Part shown: positions 1-8,772 of the stretch, piece after piece | Numbering within the stretch: the stretch's first letter is position 1 | How the letters are laid out: each line of letters opens with the position of its first letter | NCBI RefSeq assembly: GCF_000382065.1 | Contig: NZ_KB907499.1 | Location: forward strand, 505,561-568,491 | Source of the DNA: Stenotrophomonas hibiscicola ATCC 19867 | GTDB taxonomy: Bacteria; Pseudomonadota; Gammaproteobacteria; Xanthomonadales; Xanthomonadaceae | Reading direction: 5' to 3' | Length of the DNA stretch: 62,931 nucleotides | Translations under genes and position numbers: made by a program | Notes under the pieces: model-generated | What the model was told of the DNA's origin: nothing | The model's database searches: none | The model's input: only the letters and a program-made list of their open reading frames with translations

Positions 1-13
1 AAACCAGCTTTCG

Positions 14-38
14 ACGTTGCTGTTGCCGTTGCCGTTGC
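14..38. repeat. TTGCCG-type hexanucleotide tandem repeat
   Basis: About four imperfect copies of a GTTGCC/TTGCCG hexamer lie at the extreme left edge. The same array type, followed by a similar CCTCTGC sequence, recurs at 51951-51990 beside a large inverted-repeat element. The array and its flanking CTTTCG suggest that the left window edge lies next to another copy of that element, which is an inference. Confidence 0.6.
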
Positions 39-122
39 TCCTGCCTCTGCGGGTGCAGGGCGCAGCCCTGCCAGAACCCCAACACCCCGTACTTGCAACG
101 GTCATCATCCCGGTCCACACTT

Positions 123-147
123 CGTTGCCGATCTGAAGACGGCAACG
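123..147 (+). promoter_or_regulatory. Perfect hairpin abutting the nucleoside hydrolase start codon
   Basis: CGTTGCCG (123-130) and CGGCAACG (140-147) are perfect 8-base arms around a 9-base loop, GAAGA included, and the second arm ends on the base before ATG. In RNA this would sequester the translation start; in DNA it could be a repressor operator. The function is inferred. Confidence 0.45.
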
Positions 148-1086
148 ATGACCCACAAGATCCCGCTGTTGATCGACACCGACCCCGGTGTGGACGACGC
201 CCTGGCCCTGCTGATGGCCTTCGCCGATGAACGGCACGACGTGGTCGCCCTGACCATCGCCGCCGGCAATGTCGGCCTCGAGTACACCGTTCGCAACGCC
301 CTCAAGCTCTGCGACATCGTCGGCCGCCCCGACGTGCCGGTGTTTGCCGGCAGCCCGGATCCGCTGCTGCATCCCTCCGTCGACGCTGCCCACGTGCATG
401 GCCGTGACGGCTACGGCGACGTGGACCTGCCGCCGCCCAGCCGCCAGGCCGAAGCCGAGCACGCTGCACTGGCCATCCTGCGCCTGTCGCACGAGCACGC
501 CGGCGAACTGATGCTGGTGATGCTGGGCCCGCTGACCAACCTTGCCCTGGCACTGAAGCTGGACCCGACCCTGCCCGAGCGCATCAAGCGCATCGTGGTG
601 ATGGGCGGCGCGGTCACCTGCCACGGCAACATCACCCCGGCGGCCGAATTCAATATTGCGTTCGACCCGGAAGCGGCGCACGTGGTGTTCACCTCGTTCA
701 AGCACCTGCTGGTGTCGGACTGGGAGGCCACCGTCGCCCATGGCCTGCCGCTGCAGGACGCCGAGAAGTGGCTGCAGGCCGATTCCGATCGCGCCCGCTT
801 CTACGAGTTGATCTCGCGCAAGACCCGGGGCCTGTCCGAAGACAGCAAGGGCGGCCGCTGGTACACCGCCGATGCGGTGGCCATGGCCTGGGCGCTGAAC
901 CCCGAAGGGCAGTTGCGGGTCGAGTCGCGCCCGCTGAACGTGGAGCTGAACGGCACGTTCAGCCGCGGCGCCACCATCGTCGACTGGAACCGCCAGACCG
1001 GCCAGCCGGACAACTGCGATCTGCTGATGGCCTACGACCAGCAGCGTTTCGAGGCCCTGGTGCGCCAGGCCCTGGGCGCGGACTGA
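148..1086 (+). CDS. Inosine-uridine preferring nucleoside hydrolase
   Basis: This cytoplasmic enzyme would hydrolyse ribonucleosides to a free base and ribose for salvage. The family signature DTDPGVDDA is at residues 10-18 and supplies the calcium-binding aspartates; the late active-site aspartate is D242 in the TADAVAMAW segment. The length of 312 residues is normal for the IUNH family and no signal peptide is present. The exact substrate (purine, pyrimidine or both) cannot be read from sequence. The start is the first ATG giving the family N-terminus; there is no strong Shine-Dalgarno sequence, and a perfect hairpin sits directly upstream. It appears to be a single-gene unit followed by the rpmE promoter region. 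Confidence 0.93.
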   Translation: MTHKIPLLIDTDPGVDDALALLMAFADERHDVVALTIAAGNVGLEYTVRNALKLCDIVGRPDVPVFAGSPDPLLHPSVDAAHVHGRDGYGDVDLPPPSRQAEAEHAALAILRLSHEHAGELMLVMLGPLTNLALALKLDPTLPERIKRIVVMGGAVTCHGNITPAAEFNIAFDPEAAHVVFTSFKHLLVSDWEATVAHGLPLQDAEKWLQADSDRARFYELISRKTRGLSEDSKGGRWYTADAVAMAWALNPEGQLRVESRPLNVELNGTFSRGATIVDWNRQTGQPDNCDLLMAYDQQRFEALVRQALGAD

Positions 1087-1101
1087 CGTCCGTGGCCCGG
1101 C

Positions 1102-1127
1102 ACCGGTTGCCCCGGGTGGCAACCGGT
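1102..1127. promoter_or_regulatory. 10-bp perfect inverted repeat overlapping the L31 promoter
   Basis: ACCGGTTGCC and GGCAACCGGT flank a 6-base spacer. The element follows the nucleoside hydrolase stop without a T-run and covers the putative -35 of the next gene, so it could be an operator or a weak terminator. Confidence 0.45.
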
Positions 1128-1136
1128 GCTTATAAT
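1107..1136 (+). promoter_or_regulatory. Putative sigma-70 promoter for rpmE2
   Basis: TTGCCC at 1107-1112 is 18 bases from a perfect TATAAT at 1131-1136, about 40 bases before the L31 start codon. The -10 is strong and the -35 matches in four of six positions. Confidence 0.55.
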
Positions 1137-1174
1137 GCCGCTCTTGACCACCAGCCCATTTACGGTGTGAGCCC

Positions 1175-1417
1175 ATGAAGGCCGATATCCATCCGAACTA
1201 CCGCGACGTCGTCTTCCATGACGTCACCTCCGATTTCAAGATCCTGACCCGCTCGACCATGGCGACGAAGGAAACCATCCAGTGGGAAGACGGCAACGAA
1301 TACCCGCTGGTCAAGGTTGAAATTTCCTCGGCTTCGCACCCGTTCTACACGGGCAAGCACAAGGTCATCGACACCTCGGGCCGTATCGACAAGTTCCAGA
1401 AGCGCTACGCGCGCTGA
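1175..1417 (+). CDS. rpmE2: 50S ribosomal protein L31 type B
   Basis: This is an 80-residue large-subunit ribosomal protein of the type B (zinc-independent) L31 class. It contains the typical [11 protein letters not shown] start and the [10 protein letters not shown] segment, and it has no cysteine at all, so the zinc ribbon of type A L31 is absent. In many bacteria such C-minus paralogues replace the zinc form under zinc limitation; whether that happens here is unknown because no Zur site was recognised. The gene stands alone, with its own TATAAT promoter upstream and an intrinsic terminator downstream. Confidence 0.97.
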   Translation: MKADIHPNYRDVVFHDVTSDFKILTRSTMATKETIQWEDGNEYPLVKVEISSASHPFYTGKHKVIDTSGRIDKFQKRYAR

Positions 1418-1439
1418 TCTGTCGATCCAGCTTCGAACC

Positions 1440-1471
1440 AACGGCCGCGCTCTGCGCGGCCGTTTGTTTTT
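1440..1471 (+). terminator. Rho-independent terminator of rpmE2
   Basis: Eleven-base perfect arms (1440-1450 and 1454-1464) with a TCT loop are followed by TGTTTTT. Confidence 0.9.
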
Positions 1472-1713
1472 CCCCAACGCCAACCCAACGGGCGTTTGGA
1501 TGGACGGAACACTGCGTTCGTGTGACAACGCTTTTGCCGATCCGGGCCGCTCAACGGCCGGCGTCTGGCTGCCTGTCGTATACGACTTCTGTCTAGCGCC
1601 GGGCAAATGCTGCTGTGCGATAATGACCTGATCCCCGGCACAGGCCGAGGACGTCATTCACGTGCCTGACCAATGCGCTTGGGCAGGCGCCTTCCCATGA
1701 AGGAGCGCACACA
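1472..1713. other. gltA upstream region, no gene
   Basis: No coding sequence was recognised here. A GATAAT at 1619-1624 could be a -10 for gltA, but no convincing -35 was found. An AGGAG Shine-Dalgarno sequence is at 1701-1705. Confidence 0.5.
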
Positions 1714-2991
<1,278 letters not shown>

Positions 2992-3015
2992 TCGCCCGCG
3001 TAGGTTGTGCCGAGA

Positions 3016-3048
3016 ACGCCCCGCATCCGCGGGGCGTCTTTTTTTTTC
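3016..3048 (+). terminator. Rho-independent terminator of gltA
   Basis: Perfect 9-base arms ACGCCCCGC and GCGGGGCGT with an ATCC loop are followed by CT10. Confidence 0.95.
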
Positions 3049-3059
3049 GCGCGGACCTG

Positions 3060-3171
3060 GTAGGTGTGGACCGTTGGTCCGCACGATTTCGGCGCCCGCG
3101 AAAAATCATCCACGCATGGCGTGGATCTACCACCGCATCCGCCTCCGGTAGGTGCCAACCTTGGTTGGCAC
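3060..3171. repeat. Cluster of three SMAG-type GTAG palindromes
   Basis: Three short palindromes of different stem sequence lie in a row: GTAG-GTGTGGACC type (3060-3084), a reverse-oriented GTAGATCCACGC type (3108-3130) and a GTAGGTGCCAACC type (3148-3171). Each begins with GTAG on one strand, as in the SMAG repeats known from S. maltophilia. The rest of the gltA to 3287 gap holds nothing else recognisable. Confidence 0.85.
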
Positions 3172-3286
3172 GCGCTTCATCGCGCCAAGACCGCGTGATT
3201 CAAGGGTCTCGCCAGCTTCACAACCGCTCGCGCAGCCTCAGGACGCCAGCTGCATCCGCAGCACCTGAAATGGAGCGTCCATCCCG

Positions 3287-4357
3287 ATGAGTACCCGATT
3301 CGACCCACCCGAGCGCGGCCCGCTTGGTCCCGACGTCGCCACTGTCGTCACCGCCCCCATCGTCGCCCCTCCCAGCGAAAGCGCCGTTTCCTGGGGCGCG
3401 ATCTTCGCAGGTGCCGCCGCTGCCGCCGCACTCTCCCTCATCCTGCTCATCCTCGGTGTCGGCCTTGGCCTCTCCTCGGTGTCGCCGTGGTCGTTCGAAG
3501 GCGTCAGCAAGGAAAAATTCGGCTGGTCCAGCATCGCCTGGCTCACCTTCACCGCACTGGCCGCATCGGGTCTGGGCGGCTATCTGGCCGGCCGCCTGCG
3601 CACCAAGTGGACGCAGATCCATGGCGATGAAACCTATTTCCGCGATACCGCGCACGGCTTCGTGTCGTGGGCCGTGGCCACGCTGCTGACTGCGGGCCTG
3701 CTGACCTCGGCCATCGGCGGCGTGCTCGGCACGGGCGCGAAGGTGGCGGGTGCCACTGCAGGCGCTGCCGCATCCACGGCCGGCGTTGGCGCCGCAGGTG
3801 CCGGTAGCGCTGCCGGCGCGGCTCCGGAAGGCGACCTCAACTACTGGGTCGATTCACTGTTCCGCAGCGCGACCAGCGCAGGGCCGTCTGATCCGACAGC
3901 GCCGCCGCCGGGTGCGCCGATGGATCCGAATGCTCCCTCGCCGCCGCCGCCGGCCGCTAGTGTCGGCCCGCGCGACGCGCGCATGGGTCCGCCGCCACGC
4001 CCGATGCCGGGCAACGGCCCGGTGGGCGACCGCCGCGAAGTCCGCGCCGAAGTGAACCGCATCATCGTCAACAGCCTGCAGGGCGAGGGCTTGGACCCGG
4101 CCGACACCCAGTACCTGTCGCAGCTGATCGCGCGCGAGACCGGCATGAGCCCGGCCGAAGCGCAGGCCCGTGTGACCGATGTGCAGACGCGCATGCGTGC
4201 CGCGCTGGAGAAGGCAAAGACCACCGCCAAGCAGGCGGCCGACGATGCCCGCAAGGCCGCAGCGTATGCCGCGCTGTGGCTGTTCATCACCCTGCTGATC
4301 GGCGCGTTCTTCGCCAGCCTCAGCGCCACCTGGGGCGGCCGCCGCCGCGACCTTTGA
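3287..4357 (+). CDS. Membrane protein of unknown function, Pro-rich centre
   Basis: The function of this 356-residue protein is not known. A hydrophobic helix follows the SWGAIFAGAAAAAALS segment (about residues 39-70), and two more membrane segments lie near 83-105 and 123-160. The centre (about 195-245) is very rich in Pro, Ala and Gly. A charged helical stretch (about 245-330) follows, ending in a last membrane helix AALWLFITLLIGAFFASLS and a basic tail GGRRRDL. Similar small proteins in other proteobacteria have been called PhnA-like, but no phosphonate role is supported by anything visible here. The gene is followed after 15 bases by a 23-codon membrane peptide gene that probably shares its transcript. 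Confidence 0.8.
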   Translation: MSTRFDPPERGPLGPDVATVVTAPIVAPPSESAVSWGAIFAGAAAAAALSLILLILGVGLGLSSVSPWSFEGVSKEKFGWSSIAWLTFTALAASGLGGYLAGRLRTKWTQIHGDETYFRDTAHGFVSWAVATLLTAGLLTSAIGGVLGTGAKVAGATAGAAASTAGVGAAGAGSAAGAAPEGDLNYWVDSLFRSATSAGPSDPTAPPPGAPMDPNAPSPPPPAASVGPRDARMGPPPRPMPGNGPVGDRREVRAEVNRIIVNSLQGEGLDPADTQYLSQLIARETGMSPAEAQARVTDVQTRMRAALEKAKTTAKQAADDARKAAAYAALWLFITLLIGAFFASLSATWGGRRRDL

Positions 4358-4372
4358 ACGAGGAGACCTGAG

Positions 4373-4444
4373 ATGAAAATGATTCTGCTCTGGCTGTTGG
4401 GCGTGCCGATTCCGCTGCTGATCCTGTACGCAATCTTCTTCTGA
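4373..4444 (+). CDS. 23-residue membrane microprotein
   Basis: This short frame reads MKMILLWLLGVPIPLLILYA followed by IFF and a stop. It is preceded by a good GAGGAGA Shine-Dalgarno sequence at a normal distance. The whole product is one hydrophobic helix with a positive N-terminus and so is predicted to be a single-pass inner-membrane peptide. It lies 15 bases after the upstream membrane protein, which suggests co-expression and perhaps a shared complex. The evidence is the ribosome binding site, the start codon and the coherent hydrophobic design; no family is claimed. Confidence 0.6.
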   Translation: MKMILLWLLGVPIPLLILYAIFF

Positions 4445-4465
4445 GATTGCATCGTTGAGTGGAGC

Positions 4466-4492
4466 CGTCAGGCCGCCGTAAGGCGGCCTGAT
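4466..4492 (+). terminator. Possible hairpin terminator after the 3287/4373 pair
   Basis: AGGCCGCC and GGCGGCCT form a stem with a short GTAA-type loop, but no T-run follows, so it may be only an mRNA-stabilising hairpin. Confidence 0.4.
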
Positions 4493-4523
4493 GCCATCCC
4501 GTCGTGCGTGAGCATGTGTCTGC

Positions 4524-4548
4524 AGCGTCGAGTCCTGCTCGACGCTAC
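4524..4548. repeat. SMAG-type palindrome (GTAGCGTCGAG class)
   Basis: AGCGTCGAG and CTCGACGCT are perfect arms around TCCTG, followed by AC, so the reverse strand starts with GTAG. The remainder of the 4445-4784 gap holds nothing recognisable apart from a leader for the YgiW-like gene. Confidence 0.75.
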
Positions 4549-4784
4549 AAAAGCAAGACGCGGCAGCTGAACTACGACTCCGCATACCGGCTCGGCGAAC
4601 ATTCCAGCACACGACGGAAGGCCGCAGAAAATCCGCTCGGAATGGATCCTGAAAGACGCGTCCGGTCCGCGATGAATGGTTTCTGACGTCGGATGTCGTT
4701 TTCACATCTTTTCGGAGTTATTGCATGGGCGTCACTATCGAGGCGAGGGAAGCTGTGGGCACTTATCCCTGCATGGACAACACC

Positions 4785-5150
4785 ATGAACCGACGACTCA
4801 CCCTTGCGCTCATCGCCACCACGTTGAGCCTGCTCAGCGCTGGGGCCTTCGCCCAGTACACCGGCCCGGGCGCCACCCATGCCGTCACCACGGTGGCCGA
4901 GGCGCGCGCCCAGCGTGACGACCAGCCGGTGGTGCTGCGGGGCACGCTGGTGGCCAGGATCGGCCACGAGCGCTACCGCTTCAAGGACGCCACCGGCGAG
5001 ATCGATGTGGAAATCGACGACAAGGATCTGCCCAGCCACCAGGCCGTCAGCGCGACCACCGTGGTGGAGCTGCACGGAGAGGTGGATACGCACCGCTTCA
5101 AGCCCACCGACATCGACGTGGAGCACGTCGCCGTGGTGCCTGCGCATTGA
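4785..5150 (+). CDS. Secreted YgiW/YdeI-family OB-fold (BOF) protein
   Basis: This is a 121-residue periplasmic protein. A signal peptide ending at GAFA is followed by QYTGPG and a single bacterial OB-fold: TVAEARAQRDDQPVVLRGTL, then RYRFKDATGEIDVEID, as in E. coli YgiW and YdeI, which are linked to stress tolerance. The fold is a ligand-binding barrel without known catalysis. The start at 4785 gives a classic signal peptide. An in-frame ATG at 4725 has the better GGAG upstream but would add 20 residues before the signal sequence, so the start remains open. Confidence 0.85.
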   Translation: MNRRLTLALIATTLSLLSAGAFAQYTGPGATHAVTTVAEARAQRDDQPVVLRGTLVARIGHERYRFKDATGEIDVEIDDKDLPSHQAVSATTVVELHGEVDTHRFKPTDIDVEHVAVVPAH

Positions 5151-5172
5151 AGGTCGTTCGCGATTTCTACAC

Positions 5173-5246
5173 GTAGCATCGAGCCGTGCTCGACTCATGC
5201 GCACACGGTGCGCCTCAAGCGATAGTCGAGTATCACTCGACGCTAC
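5173..5246. repeat. Paired inverted SMAG-type repeats
   Basis: The segment begins with GTAGCATCGAGC and ends with CTCGACGCTAC, two palindromic units in head-to-head orientation around a GCGCACACGGTGCGC hairpin. Confidence 0.75.
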
Positions 5247-5490
5247 AAATGCAACGCAATGAGGTTTCTTGCATTCAAGTCGTGAGGAAATTTGCATAAT
5301 CCTCAAACATTGAAAGCCCTCAAGAATTCTTCTTAACGTTCAGTTATTTAGGAATTGTTGCATGGCCTGCGTGCGGTAGGCCTACCTACCATTCTCTCGT
5401 CGCCCGTGACCACCTCCACGGGCGGCGCCTCCCTCCCTTTCTCCTTGGGGAGGGGGGCTTTCATATTCCCCCTGTCCGAGAGAGACACAC
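5247..5490 (+). promoter_or_regulatory. AT-rich, hairpin-rich leader of the CS1 fimbrial operon
   Basis: This 244-base gene-free stretch is clearly AT-richer than its surroundings to about 5360, with CATAAT at 5294-5299 as a possible -10. Downstream come three dyads in a row: GGTAGGCCTACC (about 5376-5390), CGCCCGTG/CACGGGCG (about 5400-5425) and CCTCCC/GGGAGG (about 5430-5455). It probably holds the fimbrial promoter and a structured untranslated leader; the exact start site is unknown. Confidence 0.5.
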
Positions 5491-5997
5491 ATGCACGCCA
5501 TTCTGAAGAAGGCCACGCTCGCTGCAGCGCTGGCCACTGTTTCGCTGTCCGCCAACGCGTTCGACGCCGACATCAAGGTCTGGGCCAACGTCGACCCGAC
5601 CCTGGCCCTGCTCAAGGCCGATGGCACCGCGCTGGATTCGGTGGTCAACATGGTCCACAACCCGGTCACCGGCCTGGTGCCGTGGACCCAGCAGGTGCGC
5701 ATCTACTCCAACGACGAAGACAAGGACATCGAAGTGCGCGTCGGCAGCGCTCCGCAGCTGCTCAATACCGATGGCAGCGGTGCCCCGGTGCCGCTGACTG
5801 TCAGCCTCAACGGCAAGGCGCTGGCCGTGGCCGCGCAGGACTTCGCTGCGTCCGACCTGTTCGACGGCGCACTGGAGGGCGCATCGATCCCGATGCCGCT
5901 GCGCATCGCGCAGACCAAGCAGGAGCCGATCGCCAAGGGCGGTACCTACGAAGGCATCGTCACCATCGCCATGCAGCAGAAGACCGCCAGCCCGTAA
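5491..5997 (+). CDS. CS1-type (class 5) fimbrial major pilin
   Basis: This is the 168-residue major subunit of a CFA/I-CS1-Cbl type fimbria, which polymerises outside the cell by donor-strand exchange. A signal peptide ends at SANA, and the mature protein starts FDADIKVWANVDPTL, matching the N-terminal donor strand and first strand of the CfaB family. It contains no cysteine, as expected for class 5 pilins and unlike classical chaperone-usher pilins. It is the first gene of a four-gene operon (pilin, usher, tip adhesin, chaperone). A 9-bp perfect hairpin between it and the usher gene could raise its transcript level above that of the downstream genes. Confidence 0.92.
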   Translation: MHAILKKATLAAALATVSLSANAFDADIKVWANVDPTLALLKADGTALDSVVNMVHNPVTGLVPWTQQVRIYSNDEDKDIEVRVGSAPQLLNTDGSGAPVPLTVSLNGKALAVAAQDFAASDLFDGALEGASIPMPLRIAQTKQEPIAKGGTYEGIVTIAMQQKTASP

Positions 5998-6006
5998 GGC
6001 GCCCGT

Positions 6007-6029
6007 GCCGGCCCGCATTCCGGGCCGGC
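6007..6029 (+). other. Intercistronic hairpin between pilin and usher
   Basis: GCCGGCCCG and CGGGCCGGC are perfect 9-base arms around CATTC with no following T-run. It is a plausible partial terminator or mRNA-stabilising stem that favours the pilin message. Confidence 0.6.
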
Positions 6030-6048
6030 CGCTTCCGGTAACACCCCC

Positions 6049-8772
6049 ATGAAATCTCCCGCACCCGCCGTTACCCGGCTGGCGGTCGCGCTTGCCCTGT
6101 CGTTGGCCATGCCCGTGGTCGCGGCGCGCGGCGTTCCCGCCGGCTTCGAGGATCTGGTCGAAGGCCAGACCGAACAACTCGAGGTACGCCTGTTCGGCCG
6201 TTCGACGGGGCTGGTGCCGGTGCGCGTGACCCTGGAACACGTGCAGCTGGAAGCCCCGGCCGAGGCGCTGCAGGCATTGCAGCTGCCCGCCGAGGCACAG
6301 GCCGCGTTGTTGCCCGCGCTGTCGCAGCCGCTGCCGCGCAACAGCCATCTGGCCTGCCGTTACGGCGGCGCCAGCGCCGGCTGCGGTTACATCGATCCCC
6401 CCGAGGAGCCCACCGCCGTGCGCGCGCTGTATGACGAAGGCGAGGGCGCGGTGCGCCTGTTCGTCGCCCGCCAATGGATTCCCGGCGAACCGGCCGCCGA
6501 GCGCTACCACCAGGTCAGCGCCAATGCCGAAAACGCCTTTCTGCACCAGCACACGCTCAATGTCAGCGGCGGCCGCGGCTACCAGTCGCTGGCCGCGCAG
6601 GGCATGGGCGCGCTGGGCGTGTTGCAGCGCGGGCACCTGTCTGCCGATTGGACCTTCAGCCAGCAGCACTATCGCGGCGGCCGCGCCAACCGCGACTTCC
6701 AGCTGGACAACGCCTATTACCGCCATGACCTGGGGCAGCAGCACTACCTGCAGGCCGGGCGCATGGACCGCCGCAACCTGAGCAGCCCGCAGGGTGGCAC
6801 CTTCAGTTTCAGCATGCTGCCGATGGACCGCTTCCAGGGCCTGCGCCTCGGCACCACGCAGGCGTACGTGGATTCCGCCGCCGCCGTGCAGGCCACGCCG
6901 CTCACCGTGCTGCTGGCACGCGATGCACGGGTGGATGCCTTCGACGGAGAGCGCCTGCTGCAGACCTTCTACCTGCAGGCCGGCATCAACCAGCTCGATA
7001 CGCGCCGGTTTCCGCTGGGCAACTACACCGTCACCCTGCGCATCTACGAAGACGGTGTGCTGGTGCGCAGCGAGGACGCGCCGTTCGACAAGGGCGGCGA
7101 CTGGATCGACAGCAGCGTGCAGTGGTTCATGCAGGGCGGCCGCCGTAACGAGCGCCGCAGCGACCGTTTCAACGACGAGCTGGCAGCGATGGCCGGCCTG
7201 CGCGTGCCGGTATCGCGCAACGTGGCAGTGACGGCCGGTGTCGCCGACCTCGGTGGCTTCAGCTATGGCGAACTGCGGCTGGACCTGCGCCACGTGTTCG
7301 CCACCCAGGAGATCCGCGGCACCTTCAGCGGCATGCACGGCAGCGACGGCAGCCGTGGCCAGCAGCACCAGCTGTCCTACCGTCGCCGCGCCTCGTGGAA
7401 TGTGTACCACCAGCGCATGCGCGGCCGCGCCTGCCAGTTCGAGGACGACGCGCGCGACCGGCTCGGCTGTGCCGACTCGCTCAGCGCCTCGATGGCGCTG
7501 CCGGTGGCGGGCGGCAATGCCTACGTGGCCTACACCCGCCGCCAGACCTGGCGCGCAGGCACCGTGCAACCAGGGCTGGGGGATGATCCGCTGGCTGGGC
7601 TGGACCCGCTGTTGCCGCCGTGGCTGCCGCAGCCCACGCGCGTGCCGCAGCTCAGCCGCATCTGGCAGGCCAGCTACAGCCGCAGCCAGCGCTGGGGCGA
7701 GTTCAGTGTCTCCAGCCGCATCGGCGTGTGGCAGCAGACCAGTGGCGGCGGCCTGCGCGATGGACGCGATCGCGGCATCTATTTCAACTTCAGCCTCAAC
7801 CGCCTGCAGCGCGGTGATCGCGGTAGCTCACAGCGCCGCTACGGCCTGGATGTGCGCCAGCCGCAGCACACGCGGCCCGACGTCAACTACAGCGCCGGCC
7901 AGACCCTGCGCCAGGAATACGAAGACCAGTACCGCGAAGTGTCGGGCGAACTGCGCGGCAACAACAACGAACGCTACAGCGCCACGCTCAGCGGGCAGCT
8001 GCAGAACCGCATCGGCCAGACCGGTGCCACGGTATCGCGCTACCAGCACCAGGGGGGCAATGAAGTGGCGTACAGCGCTACGCACAGTTCCGGCCTGGCC
8101 ATCGGCTCGCGCGGGCTGTACTGGGGCGCAGGCGTGGGCGCCGATGCCGGGCTGGCAGTGCAGGTGGATGGCACCGACGACCTGGACCTGACCGGCGTGG
8201 CCGCCGAACTGCAGGTAGGCGGGCTGCGCCGACAGCGGCTGAAGCTGGGCGAACGCCGCCTGCTGCCGGTGTCCGCCTACCAATCGCACCGCGCCGAAGT
8301 GCAGGACGCCAGCGCACTGGACAGCATCGCCGCGGTGCGTGTGAGCGGTGCGGGCGGTGCGCGCCCGCTGTTCCTCTCGCCCGGGCGGCTGGTGCGCATG
8401 CCGGTGCCGATTGAAGTGACCTACACCTTCATCGGCAACGCCCACGACATCGCCGGTGCACCGCTGCGCGGCGCCCGCATTCTCAACGCGCCGGTGCCCG
8501 GCACCGGCAGCAATGGAGGCTTCGTGGCCGACTTCCCACGACGCGAAAAGACCCTGTACCTGCTGCAGGACGACCGGCTGCTGCACTGCCCGCTGCAGGT
8601 GCGCGAGCGCCGCAGCGTGGTGATGCTGGTGGGCGCCGTGCAGTGCGAACCGTTGGCCGTGGCGCAGCTGCCGCCCGATATCCGCCATCAGGCACGGGTG
8701 ACGCGACTGCTGCAGGAGCAGGCGTTGATTGCCGCCACGCCGCAGACCGCGGCCGCGGGAGGTGCGCAGTGA
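6049..8772 (+). CDS. CS1-type fimbrial outer-membrane usher (CfaC/TcfC family)
   Basis: This 907-residue outer-membrane usher would receive chaperone-pilin complexes and thread the fimbria through its beta-barrel. A signal peptide covers about the first 25 residues (AVALALSLAMPVVAARG). The alpha-clade usher pattern follows: an N-terminal domain, a long barrel region rich in alternating aromatic and charged strands (for example YRHDLGQQHYLQAGRMDRRN), and a C-terminal domain with FVADFPRREKTLYLLQDDR and a cysteine pair near CPLQVRERRSVVMLVGAVQC. The length fits the CfaC/CooC class. Its stop codon overlaps the GTG start of the tip adhesin, indicating translational coupling. Confidence 0.92.
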   Translation: MKSPAPAVTRLAVALALSLAMPVVAARGVPAGFEDLVEGQTEQLEVRLFGRSTGLVPVRVTLEHVQLEAPAEALQALQLPAEAQAALLPALSQPLPRNSHLACRYGGASAGCGYIDPPEEPTAVRALYDEGEGAVRLFVARQWIPGEPAAERYHQVSANAENAFLHQHTLNVSGGRGYQSLAAQGMGALGVLQRGHLSADWTFSQQHYRGGRANRDFQLDNAYYRHDLGQQHYLQAGRMDRRNLSSPQGGTFSFSMLPMDRFQGLRLGTTQAYVDSAAAVQATPLTVLLARDARVDAFDGERLLQTFYLQAGINQLDTRRFPLGNYTVTLRIYEDGVLVRSEDAPFDKGGDWIDSSVQWFMQGGRRNERRSDRFNDELAAMAGLRVPVSRNVAVTAGVADLGGFSYGELRLDLRHVFATQEIRGTFSGMHGSDGSRGQQHQLSYRRRASWNVYHQRMRGRACQFEDDARDRLGCADSLSASMALPVAGGNAYVAYTRRQTWRAGTVQPGLGDDPLAGLDPLLPPWLPQPTRVPQLSRIWQASYSRSQRWGEFSVSSRIGVWQQTSGGGLRDGRDRGIYFNFSLNRLQRGDRGSSQRRYGLDVRQPQHTRPDVNYSAGQTLRQEYEDQYREVSGELRGNNNERYSATLSGQLQNRIGQTGATVSRYQHQGGNEVAYSATHSSGLAIGSRGLYWGAGVGADAGLAVQVDGTDDLDLTGVAAELQVGGLRRQRLKLGERRLLPVSAYQSHRAEVQDASALDSIAAVRVSGAGGARPLFLSPGRLVRMPVPIEVTYTFIGNAHDIAGAPLRGARILNAPVPGTGSNGGFVADFPRREKTLYLLQDDRLLHCPLQVRERRSVVMLVGAVQCEPLAVAQLPPDIRHQARVTRLLQEQALIAATPQTAAAGGAQ

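Noticed and set aside
3287..4357. PhnA-type phosphonate protein
   Set aside because: No zinc ribbon or PhnA domain can be seen; the protein is a membrane protein of unknown role.
5461..7569. 702-codon open frame antisense to the pilin and usher genes
   Set aside because: Third-position GC bias favours the plus strand, and both plus-strand proteins match fimbrial families.
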